Assembly: GCF_018873765.1 (NCBI RefSeq)
Contig: NC_057925.1
Location: 11,481,568-11,545,567, forward strand
Length of the DNA stretch: 64,000 nucleotides
Source: Telopea speciosissima
Lineage: Eukaryota; Streptophyta; Magnoliopsida; Proteales; Proteaceae
Direction of reading: 5' to 3'
The position numbers and the translations under genes were made by a program. The notes below the pieces were generated by a model that saw nothing but the letters and a program-made list of their open reading frames with translations, was not told where the DNA came from and did no database searches. Within the stretch, counting starts at the first letter, position 1. The number at the start of each line of letters is the position of its first letter. Below are positions 35,506-47,639 of this stretch, piece after piece.

Positions 35506-36141
35506 CTACCTTGCATAGTGCAGATCCCAAATATCATTACAGAAACTTCGGTCAAGCACTACTTGCACATTCCCCACCCTCCTATTATTTATCCATGTGT
35601 ACTTGTTGCCTATTGAGTGAATCAGAATCAGAGCTGCCGCCTCTAACATGGCTGCCAACTCCTCTACAGAGCCTATGTTGAAAATACCCGGGCCTCTTTT
35701 ATCTCCTGCATAAAGGTAAGCATTGAAATCACCAATAACTAGCCAAGGGCAAGCCATACCTGCAATCGATGCCAGGTCAACCCATAGCTGGCTTCTAGCT
35801 GCCCTAAAACAGCTCGCATGAACCACTAAGATAATATTACTCAACCCATTTAATTCTACTCTCATGGAGATATGTTGCTCAGATTTCTTGATCACCACTG
35901 GCCGATGCAGTCCCATCTTCCATAGGCACCAAATATTGCCAGGGTCCTCTTCACGTTCATTTGAAATAAGGTCCGAGTACATCCCCAACGAAGTGATAAA
36001 ACGACGAGGAAATCTCTCAGCACCAATCTTAGGCTCAGCCAAGCATAAAAAATCCGGATTATGTTCCTTCACTAAAGCTCGCAGATGTGCTCTAGCTTTA
36101 CTGTTACCCGCCCCCCTGATGTTCCAAAAGAGGCAACGCAT
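35506..36141 (-). pseudogene. LINE ORF2 endonuclease domain
   Basis: The frame begins MRCLFWNIRGAGNSKARAHL, with the apurinic-type endonuclease signatures WNIRGAG near residue 6, AEPKIG near 36 and VIGDFN near 135. It would nick target DNA for target-primed reverse transcription. The frame is lost after about 211 residues. Confidence 0.88.
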
Positions 36142-36143
36142 GT

Positions 36144-37532
36144 TCAGAACTCTTTAGAATTTTCCTGGCTCTGAGATACAACAGAGTTGGCTTCAAGTGC
36201 ACCTTTCCCTCTACGTCGTGCGCCTATGATGATATTGCCCTGTTCAATATGTCTTTCCCTTACTTGGCACCTGCGTGGGGCCTCCAAGAAAAGTTCTGTT
36301 CCTTCACTTTTATCCTCTTGTGAATGATCTACATGAACTACCACAGCTGTCCTACCATTGTCGCGACATTCAATTTGAATAGGAGTGGGCCGGTTCACAT
36401 CATGTGAAGCCTTAGCCTGGTCCAAAGAACTAGATCGGGGAGTAGAATCTACTCTCAAACTAATCCCATCTGAACCACCATGCACATCTGAACCACCATG
36501 CACGGTGGTCTCAACTACCACCGTGTTTGAACGTGATGCCGAAGTAGGCATGCTAGGTTGAACTCCCTGAAAATTCTCCTTCCCAGCTGCCAAAACCACA
36601 ACAGTTTGCACCAAATCCGTAGCCTGCATCATTGTTTCCTTATTAGAGTCCAAAACCAACTTTGCTTCCCCCACCGCCCTGACCCCTGCCGGCGAGCTCC
36701 CTGAAACACCCTCGACTGCCGCCGATGATTCTCTAGGACGCCACTCCTGTTGGTGTGAAATGCACTGGCCTTGCCTCTCGTCATTAATGGCATCAGGCAT
36801 GCCATCATCATGCTCCATCTCGCGGCTTCTGCAATGTTCCTCTCGATCCCCATACCGATGACATCGATGACATCGAGTTGACGGATCCTCAAACACAACT
36901 TTCTGCTTGAAGACATACATCTCCATGGACCCCTCCTGTTCCCGTTCAACATAAACTTCCTCGACCTGAGGCACAGAGTCATCTACATCCACACACACTC
37001 TCGCATAATGCCCAAAGTGCAAATTCTTAGTTCTTCTGTCAATGGCGATCGGCCTCCCCACCGCCTTTGCGATCAATAGAATAATATCCTCATGCCAGTA
37101 TTCTTGCGGCAAGCCTGGAAAACGAATCCAGGTTAATCTGTTTGTGATAGCCTGATCATCAACCATGAAGTCTTTTCTCCACTGCTGGAACCTCAGGGTT
37201 TGTCCATCCACGCGAATAGGACTTCTTCTCCAGATGCATGTCATGTCCTCTGCGTTGTGAAATCTGAAGATAATGAATCCCTTGCTTAACGACTTCATTG
37301 AAACTCCTTCTTTCAAACCCCAGTTCCTCACTACATCTCGAACCTTGTCCATCGTGGTAAACCTAAAGTTCAGCCTTCCCAGGTGCGCGAACTTAAGCAT
37401 GTTCAACTGTTCCACGTACGCAGCTTGGGGAATCTTGATCCTCGTGAGTAACCCATCTAGAACTGGGGCCGGCAGACTCTCAATCTCAGGTAGCAAAGGT
37501 CGTGTCACATTCGCATAAGACCTTGCAATCAC
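36144..37532 (-). pseudogene. LINE ORF1 (DUF4283 and zinc knuckle)
   Basis: A 462-codon frame has the plant LINE/DUF4283 fold near its start (LNFRFTTMDKVRDVVRNWGLKEG and WIRFPGLPQEYW). A zinc-knuckle-like C-H-R-C-H-R-Y-G..H-C follows near residue 215. The C-terminal half is low-similarity linker. The frame opens at a GTG with a stop codon immediately before it and no ATG until residue 45, so the natural start is probably lost. ORF1 proteins bind LINE RNA. Confidence 0.82.
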
Positions 37533-37701
37533 CTATGCAACCTTAGGCTGATGCAGGAAAGTAGGAAAACCTAGGAAGCCCCCAATGTCAAACACAGCTG
37601 GTCCTGGGCATCCCCCAATCTCTCTCTGCCTGTCATGCAAAATGCTCCACCAATTGCAGCCATCCAAAAATTTCCCCCTTCAATCACGTCAATCATGTGG
37701 G

Positions 37702-38890
37702 GTAATGATTACAAAAATTCCTTTTTTAAGCTTAAAATTTCTCTTCCATTCCTATCTTGGCTAGGAGGGGTTTGAAATAGTAATATGATACCTGGAGAAC
37801 TATGAGTTTTTGCAAGAATGAAATGTATAAACAAGTTTCGAGGAAACTGAATTAGCAACCAGATCGTCCTCAGCCAATTCCAGCCAAAATCAATCAATTT
37901 TTTGAATCGGGAAGTGAATCCAGCCGATTCCAATCCAATTCGACCGAAATCGGAGATAATCCAATTCCTCAAACAATGTGTGTACACATTGCACCAAATC
38001 AAAACTTCATCCTAAGGGTGTCAATTCAGTACCGAAACCATTTACGAAACCAGTACCGTACCATATTACCCCACCCTACGATATAGAATACAATTCGGTA
38101 TGGTTTTGGTATGAGAAAATGGTATCGTACTCAGCACAAGATTGGCATGGAGGTTGATACCGGCGGTACATACCGATATCGTACCGAATTATGTAATACC
38201 GGTACCGTACCATATTATCGGCATATATTCTTATATATATACTAATTTATGTATAATAAATAATATATATAAGTATATAAGTATTAAATATATAAAACAG
38301 TTGCCAACCCAGAAGTCATATATCTATTAAAATAAATATAAGATAAAATCAAAAGTAAAAAACGTAAGAAAATCAAAGACTAAGAATAGTAGAAGAAAGG
38401 ATTGTTGTTGAACTCTCAAGTCTCAACCCTAACCCTCATCAACAAAATGGTAAAAAAGTCAACGGATAGTCAAAAATTCGTATTCGATCCGCGTTTATAT
38501 CCATTTAAGAGAACCCATATTTAAAAAGTCACTATCCGAAAAATATCTGAATCCGACCGAAAACTAATAGGATATCATCCGAATATGTCCAAATATAATC
38601 AGATACGAATGTGATAATGTCACTATCCAACCGAATTCGATCTGTTTACATCCTTAACAACAAATACTATTCCTCTTATTTTTCATAACACCACATCATA
38701 TAAAAGGAAATTAATTTGAGCTTGGCTTTCGGATTTCAAGTCGACAATGGAGATCAAACTGGAGAAATAACATTGCACCCAGAAATCTAGATCTCATAAG
38801 ATATTTGAATCTAAATTTTCCTAATTAGTGGCTAAAGCTTCAAAGATGGAAATAAGAGGATATAGAGGCAAGAATTTTAAATATTTGGAT
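37702..38890. other. Upstream region of the intact MADS gene
   Basis: The sequence is AT-rich with degenerate 'ggtaccgtaccg'-type low-complexity stretches near 38020-38220 and 'gatccgcg/atccgaccg' ones near 38460-38650. Both are common in plant intergenic DNA. I see no gene here. Confidence 0.5.
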
Positions 38891-38921
38891 AGATTAAATG
38901 AAATTGGAGGAAAGAAAGGCC

Positions 38922-38928
38922 TATAAAT
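38922..38928 (+). promoter_or_regulatory. TATA box of the intact MADS gene
   Basis: TATAAAT in the context ggcctataaatcc lies 87 bp before the ATG at 39009. The same context occurs in the palindrome copy at 26156. Confidence 0.7.
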
Positions 38929-39008
38929 CCACCTTCTTTAACCTCAATTCTGTGTCAATTGAGTCCAAAGAAGAACAGTTTCTCAATTTCTCTTATTTTT
39001 TCAGTGAG

Positions 39009-39680
39009 ATGGCAGGGAAACGAAGCTTGGGTCGTCAGAAGATTGAGATCAAGAGGATCAATTGTGAGGCTTCTCGACAGGTTACCTTCTCCAAACGCCG
39101 GGCAGGCCTTTTCAAAAAAGCGAGTGAGCTCTGTACTCTGTGTGCTGCCGAGATAGCCATAATTGTCTTTTCTCTTGCAGGGAAGGTGTATTCCTTTGGC
39201 CACCCAAATGTGGGGTCCATCATTGAAAGGTTCCTCACTGTAAACAATCCGCCACAGGAAGCCGTTGTGTTGCCTCTTGTGGTTGCTCACCGTGCAGCCA
39301 GTGTTCGAGAGCTCAACCGAAAGTATACAGAGGTGCTCAACCGAAAGGAAACAGAGACGAAGCGAGCCGAGGCATTCAACCGATCGACCGCAGAAGCGAA
39401 GCAGAGCGAACCATGGTGGGAAGCACCCATTGAAAATATGAGATTGCTTGAGCTGCATCAGTTGCAAATTTGTATTGAGGAAATTAACCAGACTATGACG
39501 AAACGGGTTGAAGAGCTTTTGGCCAAAGCTGCTGTTACCTCCCCTTTCTTATCTATCAATCCAATGGGAATGGTGGATCATTTTCCAGCAACAAGAGCTA
39601 CCCCAAATCCAAATAATGCTTCTTTAATCATCCCTCATGGACATGGTTATCGTCTTAGTCTTGGACGTGGTCTTTTCTGA
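39009..39680 (+). CDS. AGL62-like type I (M-alpha) MADS-box transcription factor
   Basis: A single uninterrupted exon of 223 residues, as usual for type I MADS genes. The MADS domain spans about residues 8-66 ([47 protein letters not shown]). It is followed by the M-alpha features [17 protein letters not shown] and, at residues 134-142, EPWWEAPIE, typical of AGL62/AGL61 relatives. A short C-terminal tail ends GRGLF. There is no K domain. The ATG at 39009 is chosen because the MADS domain starts eight residues later and the 5' leader (ttcagtgag) matches the paralogue. A further 37 in-frame upstream codons overlap the TATA region and are leader. The family binds CArG-like DNA in the nucleus and acts in endosperm and central-cell development; that role is inferred. 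A broken paralogue lies at 26223-28489. Confidence 0.92.
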   Translation: MAGKRSLGRQKIEIKRINCEASRQVTFSKRRAGLFKKASELCTLCAAEIAIIVFSLAGKVYSFGHPNVGSIIERFLTVNNPPQEAVVLPLVVAHRAASVRELNRKYTEVLNRKETETKRAEAFNRSTAEAKQSEPWWEAPIENMRLLELHQLQICIEEINQTMTKRVEELLAKAAVTSPFLSINPMGMVDHFPATRATPNPNNASLIIPHGHGYRLSLGRGLF

Positions 39681-40742
39681 ACTACTCTTCTTCTTCTTCT
39701 TCTTATTCTTCTCTCTCTTTCTGTCTATCTGTATAGTTCCCTTATAGGTCATCTATGTAAACAAAGGATCGACTTATGAATAATATTGCATGGATTTTTA
39801 ATCTCGAATCCTGATATATATGGACTCTTATCTCCAATGGCATGAGGACATGCATAACAAGGTTAGACCAGAGAGTGGTCTAAGAAGTAAGAACCCTCAA
39901 TCCGGTCGGACCCTCGGCTGTAGCCTCATGCTAGAATCATGCCTAAGGAACTTTGTGTTGGCTTTATGTGTCCATCAAACCCGGTTTGGTACGGTTCAAT
40001 CTGGTTTATTTTGTATTGAACTTTTATACATTTTGGTTTAATATCATCACATGCGATATAAACTTTTTTGAGTGTTATGTGTCCTTAAGTTTTACTTAAA
40101 ATGGTAGTCACGACTAGGATTTGGGCTGGGCACCCTTATCATATGATGGTCACATTGGGTATGCCTAAACTTTTTGATGTCAGGGTACGAATGTGAGTGC
40201 ACATAATGTTGTGCATTGGAGAAGAATCTACTTTGCCAATTACCTCATGTATTACTGCAAGATGTAGGATGGGATAGACATGTGATAGACATGTGTCACC
40301 GAGGCCCTGTACCTGAGAGGACCTTGTCACTGCGAAAAGTGACTGCATTCTTTGGATCATCAATGACTAAGATGCAACAGAGTCAAAGCCAATGTTCTGG
40401 GAATGCATGAGCATTTCGTGAGTGAGAGTGTTACTCAACATGGTCACCACTGTCCAATTGGGGAACAATATCAAAATAGAGATTGTCTGTGGATGGTCGG
40501 ATCAGAATCTGGATCCAATGCCATTTTAGAAATGGTTCTTGTAAAACCTATTTTAGGCTAAAAGGTCGCAGTACGTACGCAAAAATAATTTGACAGTTCG
40601 TTCTTCCATTGATAACCATTGATTTAACTTATCCAATCACAGGCGTTGAACTATTTACCTGAAACCGGCTACAACCTGATCTCTCCCTCCTTCCCCAAAG
40701 ATGACAGCCCAATTCCTACAGTCCCCTTCCCCACCTCCCTCT

Positions 40743-40745
<3 letters not shown>

Positions 40746-40791
<46 letters not shown>
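40746..40791 (+). repeat. (TC)n microsatellite
   Basis: A pure TC run of about 46 bp lies inside the nested TIR element. Confidence 0.9.
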
Positions 40792-40794
<3 letters not shown>

Positions 40795-41859
40795 TCTTAC
40801 AGTGAACAACAAGGAAGCATTATGACTCTTCAGTGACATGAAAAGGAAGCAGATATCTTCTTCTATCTATACCTATAGATCGTTGATTTGTAATTTAAGA
40901 GAGTTGGGAAGTTGGGGTTGGCACAGATTTCTCTGTCTTTGCCAAGTTGCATAGCTTGAGGGAACCGAGAACAAATTGATTTCATGAGAAATGGTGCGAA
41001 AAGGAGACGATTTCTCATGAAATCAATCTATTGTGGTGACCTTCGGGCTACTACTCCTCCAAAAAAGTGATGTGATATTTTGAGCTTGTGCTCCGAAGCA
41101 GAGGTAGGTGGATGAAATGCAACTGAGTTCAGAGGCTACTGGCTCCTATCCTCTCCCATCCTACTATCAATCCATTAGTTATCTTTGGTTCAATTGAGAG
41201 TACAAGGACATCTTCTTCTTCACCCTTTATTGAGCAGCCCCAAGGCATACATCTACGAATCACAAACATTAATTTTAGAAAATTCAATCGAATGATAAAT
41301 TGTTTTATTTGAAGGCTCTCTCAAAGTTCATCTGCCTCTTATTTGGCCAACCCCCCTTGTTAATGAGAAGGGGCAAATCAATCACTAGCTGTTGCTTTGT
41401 TGTCTGGTAGATAGCAATTAACATCTTCCCCTGTTTTCTCCTTTTCATCTATAAAACATCTTTACCCTAGTTAGATCATTATTGTGAAATGTAATGTGTT
41501 TCTCTGTTCAGTTTGGTTGTTCGATTTGATTTCAGGAACTCCGAATCGACAACGCTACCATCTATTGCAAGCAAGAATAGAATGCCATCTTTCCATCTTA
41601 CTAAAATGGAAAAGAATCGACCAGCCACTTGAATTTGCCTGGGAGAGATGCAAATAAGTGGGATGGGAGGGGATGCAAAAGCATAAGGTGGGAGGGAATG
41701 CTGAGGCACAGAGCGGGCAGAGAGGTGTTTCTGGCTTTCTGCAAGGTTCATGGCTAAGGTAAGGAGGGAGATGTAGAGAGCTAGGGTTGGGAAGGGGGAG
41801 AGACAAAGAGAGAAGGCTGGGAGAGAGATGCAAATAGGTCGATGGGAGGAGAAGGGTTG

Positions 41860-41864
<5 letters not shown>

Positions 41865-41890
<26 letters not shown>
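41865..41890 (+). repeat. (AG)n microsatellite
   Basis: A pure AG run of about 26 bp lies inside the nested TIR element, opposite in sense to the TC run at 40746. It generates Ser/Leu-rich false frames on the minus strand. Confidence 0.9.
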
Positions 41891-43144
41891 CACGAGGCTC
41901 TCACTGTAAGAGCCAAGAACCTGTCACTAAGTGAAACTTCATGAACGGTTGAGATCAACTTTATACCTAATCTATGATTACAGTATAAGAACGCAAGAAT
42001 TAGTTGGCAGAATGTACGTACTGCCACCGGTCACCCTAAATTATATGTAGTTTTATTTGAAAATATTTTATCGTGTTTTGCGAGATCTGATAACGTACAC
42101 AAATGCTCCCATATGGACATGTTCTATGGAATTGGGTTTGGCAGGACATGTGAACATGCCGTAGATTCCATAATGATGATGTTGATTAGTGGTGGGTTGG
42201 TACATAATAATTTATTATTATGTGAGGGTATAATTGGAATTTGCTAATTAATTAATTAATTATTTAATTTAGTTGATGTGGTGCTAATTATTATTTATCT
42301 ATTAAATATAAAATAAATAATTAATTAAATATTTCCTATTAGATTCTGCTTCTTCACCAATTAGAAGCCCATCAGGTTTAAACAGGTTCAAGTCAATGTG
42401 GAGAGAGAGTGTCACTCTCACTGGGATTTCAAAGATAGGGTTTTGGAAACCCATATTATAAAAACACACCAAAAGGGGGGGGGGGAGGGGGCGAAAAAGG
42501 CTTGTACGTTTCTGGCTCCCTTCCCCCTTGGATGGTTTTGGCTCCCTTTCTCTCTCTCCTTCTTCTTGCTCTCTAGCTTTTGAGAGTTAGGGTTTTGGAA
42601 ACCCATATCGATGCTTGAAGATTTGAAGAAGAAGATTTTGGATTGACTTGGAGAACCTTGGCCGCACCATTGGAGGTTCAAGTTTGTTTACCTAGTGTGC
42701 TCATTAGAGGAAGAACCACTATCTATTGGAGGAGCAACACTTGAGGCTCAACAGGTTAGTAAGTTCTTGTTAATTTCTCTTGTTTTTAATTATATGATAA
42801 TCTAGGATGTGAAAGAAACCTGAATCAATCTCTTTATGTTGCGCATTCGGGTATGGGATGGATCCCTCTTTTCATGGGATGGAAAAGAGATGAGTTTTCT
42901 CTCTCTTATGGATCCCATAATTTTATGGGACAAGAAAGAGAAGGATTGGGTATTGGTTTTTCATACCAAACCCTAAATGGGTTACACCAGGGTTCCCATG
43001 GGCAACCGTGGGCAACCCTAAAATTTAATAGGCACCTGCGACCATGGGTTAACCCAGGAGGTATAAAACCCTAATTGTTTTATAATTGGTTTCCCAGGGA
43101 AATTAGGAGATGATCCCATGGACTGCTATTTGACTAACACTTTG

Positions 43145-44342
43145 CATGTGGTATGCCAAGAGCACAATCACTGACATTACTGACAAATTCGGTTAACAGT
43201 TCCCTTAGGATCTCCCGCCTAATGTAAGGAATACGCAACCCTAAAGGAGGGGAAGGACAAAGTAGCATAAGTAGAAGAAACGAAGGAGAAAGAAAAGGTC
43301 TTTGATTACTATTCTATAGGTTAAGATGCTGAAGCTTTAGAGCCAAGCTTTCCGGCCTAGTTAACTTCTGTTTTGCTCTGAGATCTAACTTAGGCATCAG
43401 AGAGTCCCCCCTAGAACCCATTCTAAGGCACTCACCTGCTCTGTCTTCTGGTTCTATTTGTGTAGGACGGAGCTGAATCATGAAGGGAAGATTTCAACAG
43501 CAACAGATTGGCACCTACTGTGGGGCTAGAAATTGGCTACGGAGCAATATTACCATCAAGTAGAAACGAAGGAAGGAAAACAATATTAACATCAAGGAAT
43601 GTAGATCCTAGTTTGACGACCATCGACTTGCAACTGAATGCTCTGCCATCCGCAATCTCCCCCAACCACAGTGATAGTCGCCGTGAACATCCAAGAGAGG
43701 CACTTCCTCGCAATGAGGGAGTAGATCCCAATGCTCCGATCACCCAAAGTCAATTTGCTGCCATGGGAGAGAGACTGGAACTATTAATGAGGATAATGCT
43801 ATAGAATGGTGAACAACAGAGACACAAGACTCACGATCCTCAACACCATCGCGACCAACTTCAAGTGGAGGGAAACAACAACTCAAATTCCAGCAGATAT
43901 GGTGGAAACCAGTAAACCACCACCCCTCCCGCATGAGCAACCACATCTAGGAAATCAATCGGATCGAGCCAAGCATCTTCAACAACATCCTCATCCACAA
44001 GAACTACCTAGGAACAATCAACAACCGGGCAACCAAAAAGAGATCCTCCAACGTAGAATTCCAGGGATAGGAAATCAACACAACTTCGCTGAAAAAATAG
44101 AAGAACTACAAAAACAAATGAAAAGATCCGAAGGGACCAAGATCCCCAACCGAAGGGAGCTACTAATCTAAATTTCTCCAATGAGACAACACTCTCCGAC
44201 AAAATAATGAGGGCTCCCCTTCCTCGAGGGTTCAAGATGGCCTCGATCGGAAGTTATGACAGAACCTTAGATCTAATGGAACACCTCAAAAATTTCAAGA
44301 CCATGATGCTGCTCCATGGCACTCGAGAGATAATGCTAACCG
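43145..44342 (+). mobile_element. Ty3/Gypsy Tat-like 5' fragment with gag start (fossil)
   Basis: At 43505-43525 the leader reads GATTGGCACCTACTGTGGGG, like the primer-site region of Tat/Athila-type Gypsy elements. Near 44210-44335 the plus strand resembles Tat gag (LPRGFKMASIGSYDRTLD, HLKNFKTMMLLHG). The element stops where the small LTR element begins. Only the 5' portion is present, and it is broken. Confidence 0.6.
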
Positions 44343-44363
44343 AACCTTTAAGCTTTGATACCA

Positions 44364-45185
44364 TGTTAAGTTTATGATATTAGACATAAACAATAGAAGA
44401 GAGTAAAGGAAGAAGAAGATCACAAGTTTTACATGGTTCAGGCCATAAGCCCTACATCCACGGATCCAAGGCCTACACAGCCATATATTTCATTATGATC
44501 GAATGAATTTTACATCAATTGGCACCCAAATATATAGAGGGTGAATGCACAATTACAGGAGGTAAGTATAGTAGGATATTTTAGGATATCACCAACAATT
44601 TTGGTGATCAAATCAGGAAACATATTTCGTAGAATATCTTAGATATAGGAGATAATTAGGGAAGCTTTATCACCAACGAATCTTGGTGGCCCGGTCATAG
44701 ACCCGGTCCACCCTTATCTTCAATATACACGTTAACATCCCCCCGCAAGCGAAACTGGGGATCGTCCTCAGTGAGCTTGACCCGGAAAACTTCAAAACGT
44801 GAAACAACAATATGCTTGGTGCGGTGGTGACAGTTTTGCATTGAACCAGCGTTGCACAAAGCTGATGAGGAACATCAGTATTGCATAGAACCAACGTGTT
44901 TGGAGGCCATGATGAAGCCCTCAACCTGAGGCACGCCCCAATAAGGGACCTCAACTCAGGGCACGACTCAAGGACGGTAGGAACAAAACAGAAAGAGAGG
45001 GATAAAGTGAATAAGTTTCGTTTTGTGGCCCAAATGGGAACCAAAGAGAAGAAGATATGGTTAGGAGTGCTACAGTAGCACATCAATGAGCCAGGAATAT
45101 GGGTACGGGTGAGATGGGAAAAGAAAATTAAAAAAAAAAAAAAAGAAGAGAGTAAAGTCCGTTTCAAACGTTGGGTTGGGTATCC

Positions 45186-45229
<44 letters not shown>

Positions 45230-46085
45230 TGTTGGATGGATTTTAGACTGGGATTAGAGGGAATTTAGGGGGGAAAAAAAAGAAAGAAAAAGAATTAAAG
45301 TCAATTTGGGTGGGATGGGCGGTTTCAGTGGGAGGGATTTTAGAGAAAAAAGACATAAATATATGTGAAAAGCAAAAAAAGGAAAAGGAGAAGAATGGCT
45401 AGATGGGTTGAGGAAACTAAAAGATAGAAAAAAATAAAAAACGTTGAACGTGGGTGGGGGATTAGAAAAGGAATAATGGAATTAAATAGGGAAGGGAAAT
45501 TGAAATGGAATTTGCGGTGGGACTGACCGGGGTATTTGGGTAGGAGCAATTTGCGAACAATTGCAGTGGTGCGATGAAGACAGCGGCGACTGCAAAGGCA
45601 GAGGGCTGCAATTACAACCTCAGGCAAGATAGTGCGATCAAGACCAGAAACCAGCAGCAACAAGTGGAAGACAAAGATCGAAGAGGACCAAACCTTTAAG
45701 CTTTGATACCATGTTAAGTTTATGATATTAGACATAAACAATAGAAGAGAATAAAGGAAGAAGAAGAACACAAGTTTTACATGGTTCAGGCCATAAGCCC
45801 TACATCCACGGATCCAAGGCCTACACAGCCATATATTTCATTATGATCGAATGAATTTTACATCAATTGGCACCCAAATATATAGAGGGTGAATGCACAA
45901 TTACAGGAGGTAAGTATAGTAGGATATTTTAGGATATCACCAACAATTTTGGTGATCAAATCAGGAAACATATTTCGTAGAATATCTTAGATATAGGAGA
46001 TAATTAGGGAAGCTTTATCACCAACGAATCTTGGTGGCCCGGTTATAGACCCGGTCCACCCTTATCTTCAATATACACGTTAACA
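44364..46085 (-). mobile_element. Small non-autonomous LTR element (TRIM-like)
   Basis: Two 374-bp direct LTRs (44364-44737 and 45712-46085) start TGTTAAG and end GTTAACA. They differ at about three positions (~1%), so the insertion is recent. On the minus strand a TGGTATCAAAGC primer site (45699-45710) adjoins the right LTR. A GGGGGA polypurine tract adjoins the left one. The 974-bp interior has no gag or pol, only long A-rich and GA-rich stretches, so movement would need proteins from another element. The same primer-site sequence also lies left of the left LTR (about 44344-44363), hinting at a further tandem unit. I see no clear flanking duplication. Confidence 0.8.
45188..45227 (+). repeat. 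(GA)n microsatellite
   Basis: A pure GA run of about 40 bp lies in the interior of the small LTR element. Confidence 0.9.
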
Positions 46086-47639
46086 TATACATATATTTAT
46101 GTATTTAATAATTAAATAGACATGGTCTATATTGAATTAAGAACTGATGAAGAAGAATAAGATGCATCATGCCAGAACTCAGGAGGTTATGAAAGTGAGG
46201 TATCCTTTGATTTGCTCTACTATAATTTTAGCATATGCGTATCCATCGCCGTTCACCAGTGCAGTGATCGTTGGCGTCAACATCTGGTCCTTAACAACTG
46301 ACACTAGCAGCCAACACCTCTGCATTTTGCTCTTCAGATACCTTGAAGATTCGAATTGGAACTGAGTTTAAACCCTACTCAAGCAATGGTAGGGGTATCG
46401 CCACCGGGGATTTCACGCCTCAAAGGTTGAAGATGAAGCTTGGAGATGGAAGATAGGGCAAGTCATTCTCCCTTTCCCTTGTTATTTTGGCTTTTTATCA
46501 AAAGGGTAAATGGGTCATCTCACAATGGTCAAGGGTTAATTTGGGTATTATAAAAAATCTAACTACGCCATGTCAGCACATAACAGACAGATGCTAACGG
46601 CAGGGGAGGAATTAGTAATTTTTCGAAAACTATAGGGGAATCGAATGTAAGGTGGGAAAAACAAGGGGAGGAATGTGTAATTAGGGCAAAGTATAGGGGA
46701 GGGGGACATAATTTTCCCTTTTTCTTATATCTAAGGTTGCTATTTGGTTTTGCAATATAGAGAGAATGACCAACTAACCATAGATACGTATCTAAAGCTT
46801 CTTTTCAATTCTTATAAACTTGATTGATTGATTAAAAAAAAATTCACTGTAATAATGGATCGAAGAAAGATTTGCCCAACAACAGCTGCAATAGATACAT
46901 TGTGGATGGGAAGGCCAAAGTGACAGTGTGATTTTGACTATCTCTTCGTGAGTCTTATTTTTTTTCCCTTAATTTTTCATGTTGAACACGTAGTGCACAT
47001 GGTAGTGTCTATGTGTTGGTTATCATTGTTGTCAACACAGTGCATGTGTGTTGTTTTTGTGAACACAGTGCATCTTGTTTTAGTACAGTGATAGTGGCAG
47101 TCCATGGTAGTTACAAAGGTCAGTCAATTACAGGCAACACTCTAGATGAGTTGTCAGACATCTAGCAGTGACTAGAAAGTGTTCCTAGCGTTCCTAGCAG
47201 CTCTGACTGTATTTACAATGGCAGTGACACCAATTACAGGAAACTGTAAAGTTTGGGCCGATTCTAAAGTCATTTAGCTAGTGAAACCCTACCAAGGGAA
47301 ATTTTGTCATTTTAGGGTAGTTTGTCCGAATCTCTCCGGGTATAGGTTCCACTTTGTTAGGTTCAAGGTTGGGAGAGGCTCTCCAATCAAAATCAGGCCT
47401 CACACACCACCACACACCATTTCAAAATAAAGTATCATCCTCGTAGACTAAGCTAGCTCAAGTATGTCTATTCACAAATTCCTTTAAATTTCCTTAGACT
47501 CATAGGTATATATACTGCCACTGTCACGGCAGAAACAGTGGTTTATGCTTCTCTCCTAAGAATGGATGCAGTTAATTCTTCCATGTTTAGCGAGTAAATT
47601 TGGCATATAATGTTCTTTATTAATTAGTTTATGTTACAA
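46086..47639. other. Upstream region of CML-C, patchwork of shared segments
   Basis: 46083-46135 matches 7497-7548, and 46740-46790 matches 6825-6870. 46500-46725 is the inverted counterpart of the dispersed repeat at 8500-8645. The rest, including GTG/CACA-rich sequence at 46990-47110, is unassigned. No gene is supported; a 72-codon frame at 46147-46365 has no recognisable domain. Confidence 0.5.

Larger units (their letters stand above)
31855..37690 (-). mobile_element. L1-type LINE, near full length (5.8 kb)
   Basis: It is flanked by the 11-bp duplication AATCATGTGGG (31844-31854 and 37691-37701), with a 12-base poly-A tail on the minus strand at 31867-31856. On the minus strand come ORF1 and then ORF2 with endonuclease, reverse transcriptase, a zf-RVT region and RNase H, the full plant L1 order. 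ORF1 and ORF2 are two bases apart (stop, then ATG at 36141). ORF2 is split by about five frame breaks and ORF1 lacks an ATG at its apparent start, so the copy is dead but complete in length. Confidence 0.93.
40552..42040. mobile_element. Non-autonomous TIR DNA element nested in the LTR
   Basis: The ends form an imperfect ~27-bp inverted repeat, with a perfect shared 11-bp GCAGTACGTAC at its inner end, and TTTAGG at the outer tips. It interrupts the LTR at a point that is continuous in 26370-28067. Inside are a (TC)n run (40746-40791) and an (AG)n run (41865-41890) in mirrored position, but no transposase. I find no clear target duplication, so the superfamily is open (hAT- or Mutator-like possible). 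Confidence 0.6.
39956..43139 (+). mobile_element. Solo LTR of the 1.7 kb Copia family, with a nested insertion
   Basis: It starts TGTTGGC, ends GACTAACA, and is flanked by a perfect 5-bp duplication CTTTG (39951-39955 and 43140-43144). Its sequence follows the LTR at 26370 throughout except for a ~1.49 kb insertion at 40552-42040. Without that it is ~1.7 kb. It is more diverged than the palindrome pair, so older. It lies 275 bp after the intact MADS gene. Confidence 0.9.

Noticed and set aside
38898-39008. In-frame upstream extension of the intact MADS gene
   Set aside because: It includes the TATA region and leader, matches non-coding leader of the paralogue, and the MADS domain needs no extra N terminus.
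41479-42027. 182-codon minus-strand frame, Ser/Leu-rich
   Set aside because: Low-complexity reading through an AG run in a nested TIR element; no family resemblance.
44670-45771. 165- and 143-codon minus-strand frames in the small LTR element
   Set aside because: Composition is Phe/Leu/Ser-rich from A-rich DNA; no gag or pol motif.
46147-46365. 72-codon frame downstream of the small LTR element
   Set aside because: No domain, no promoter signal, no partner in the A or B units.
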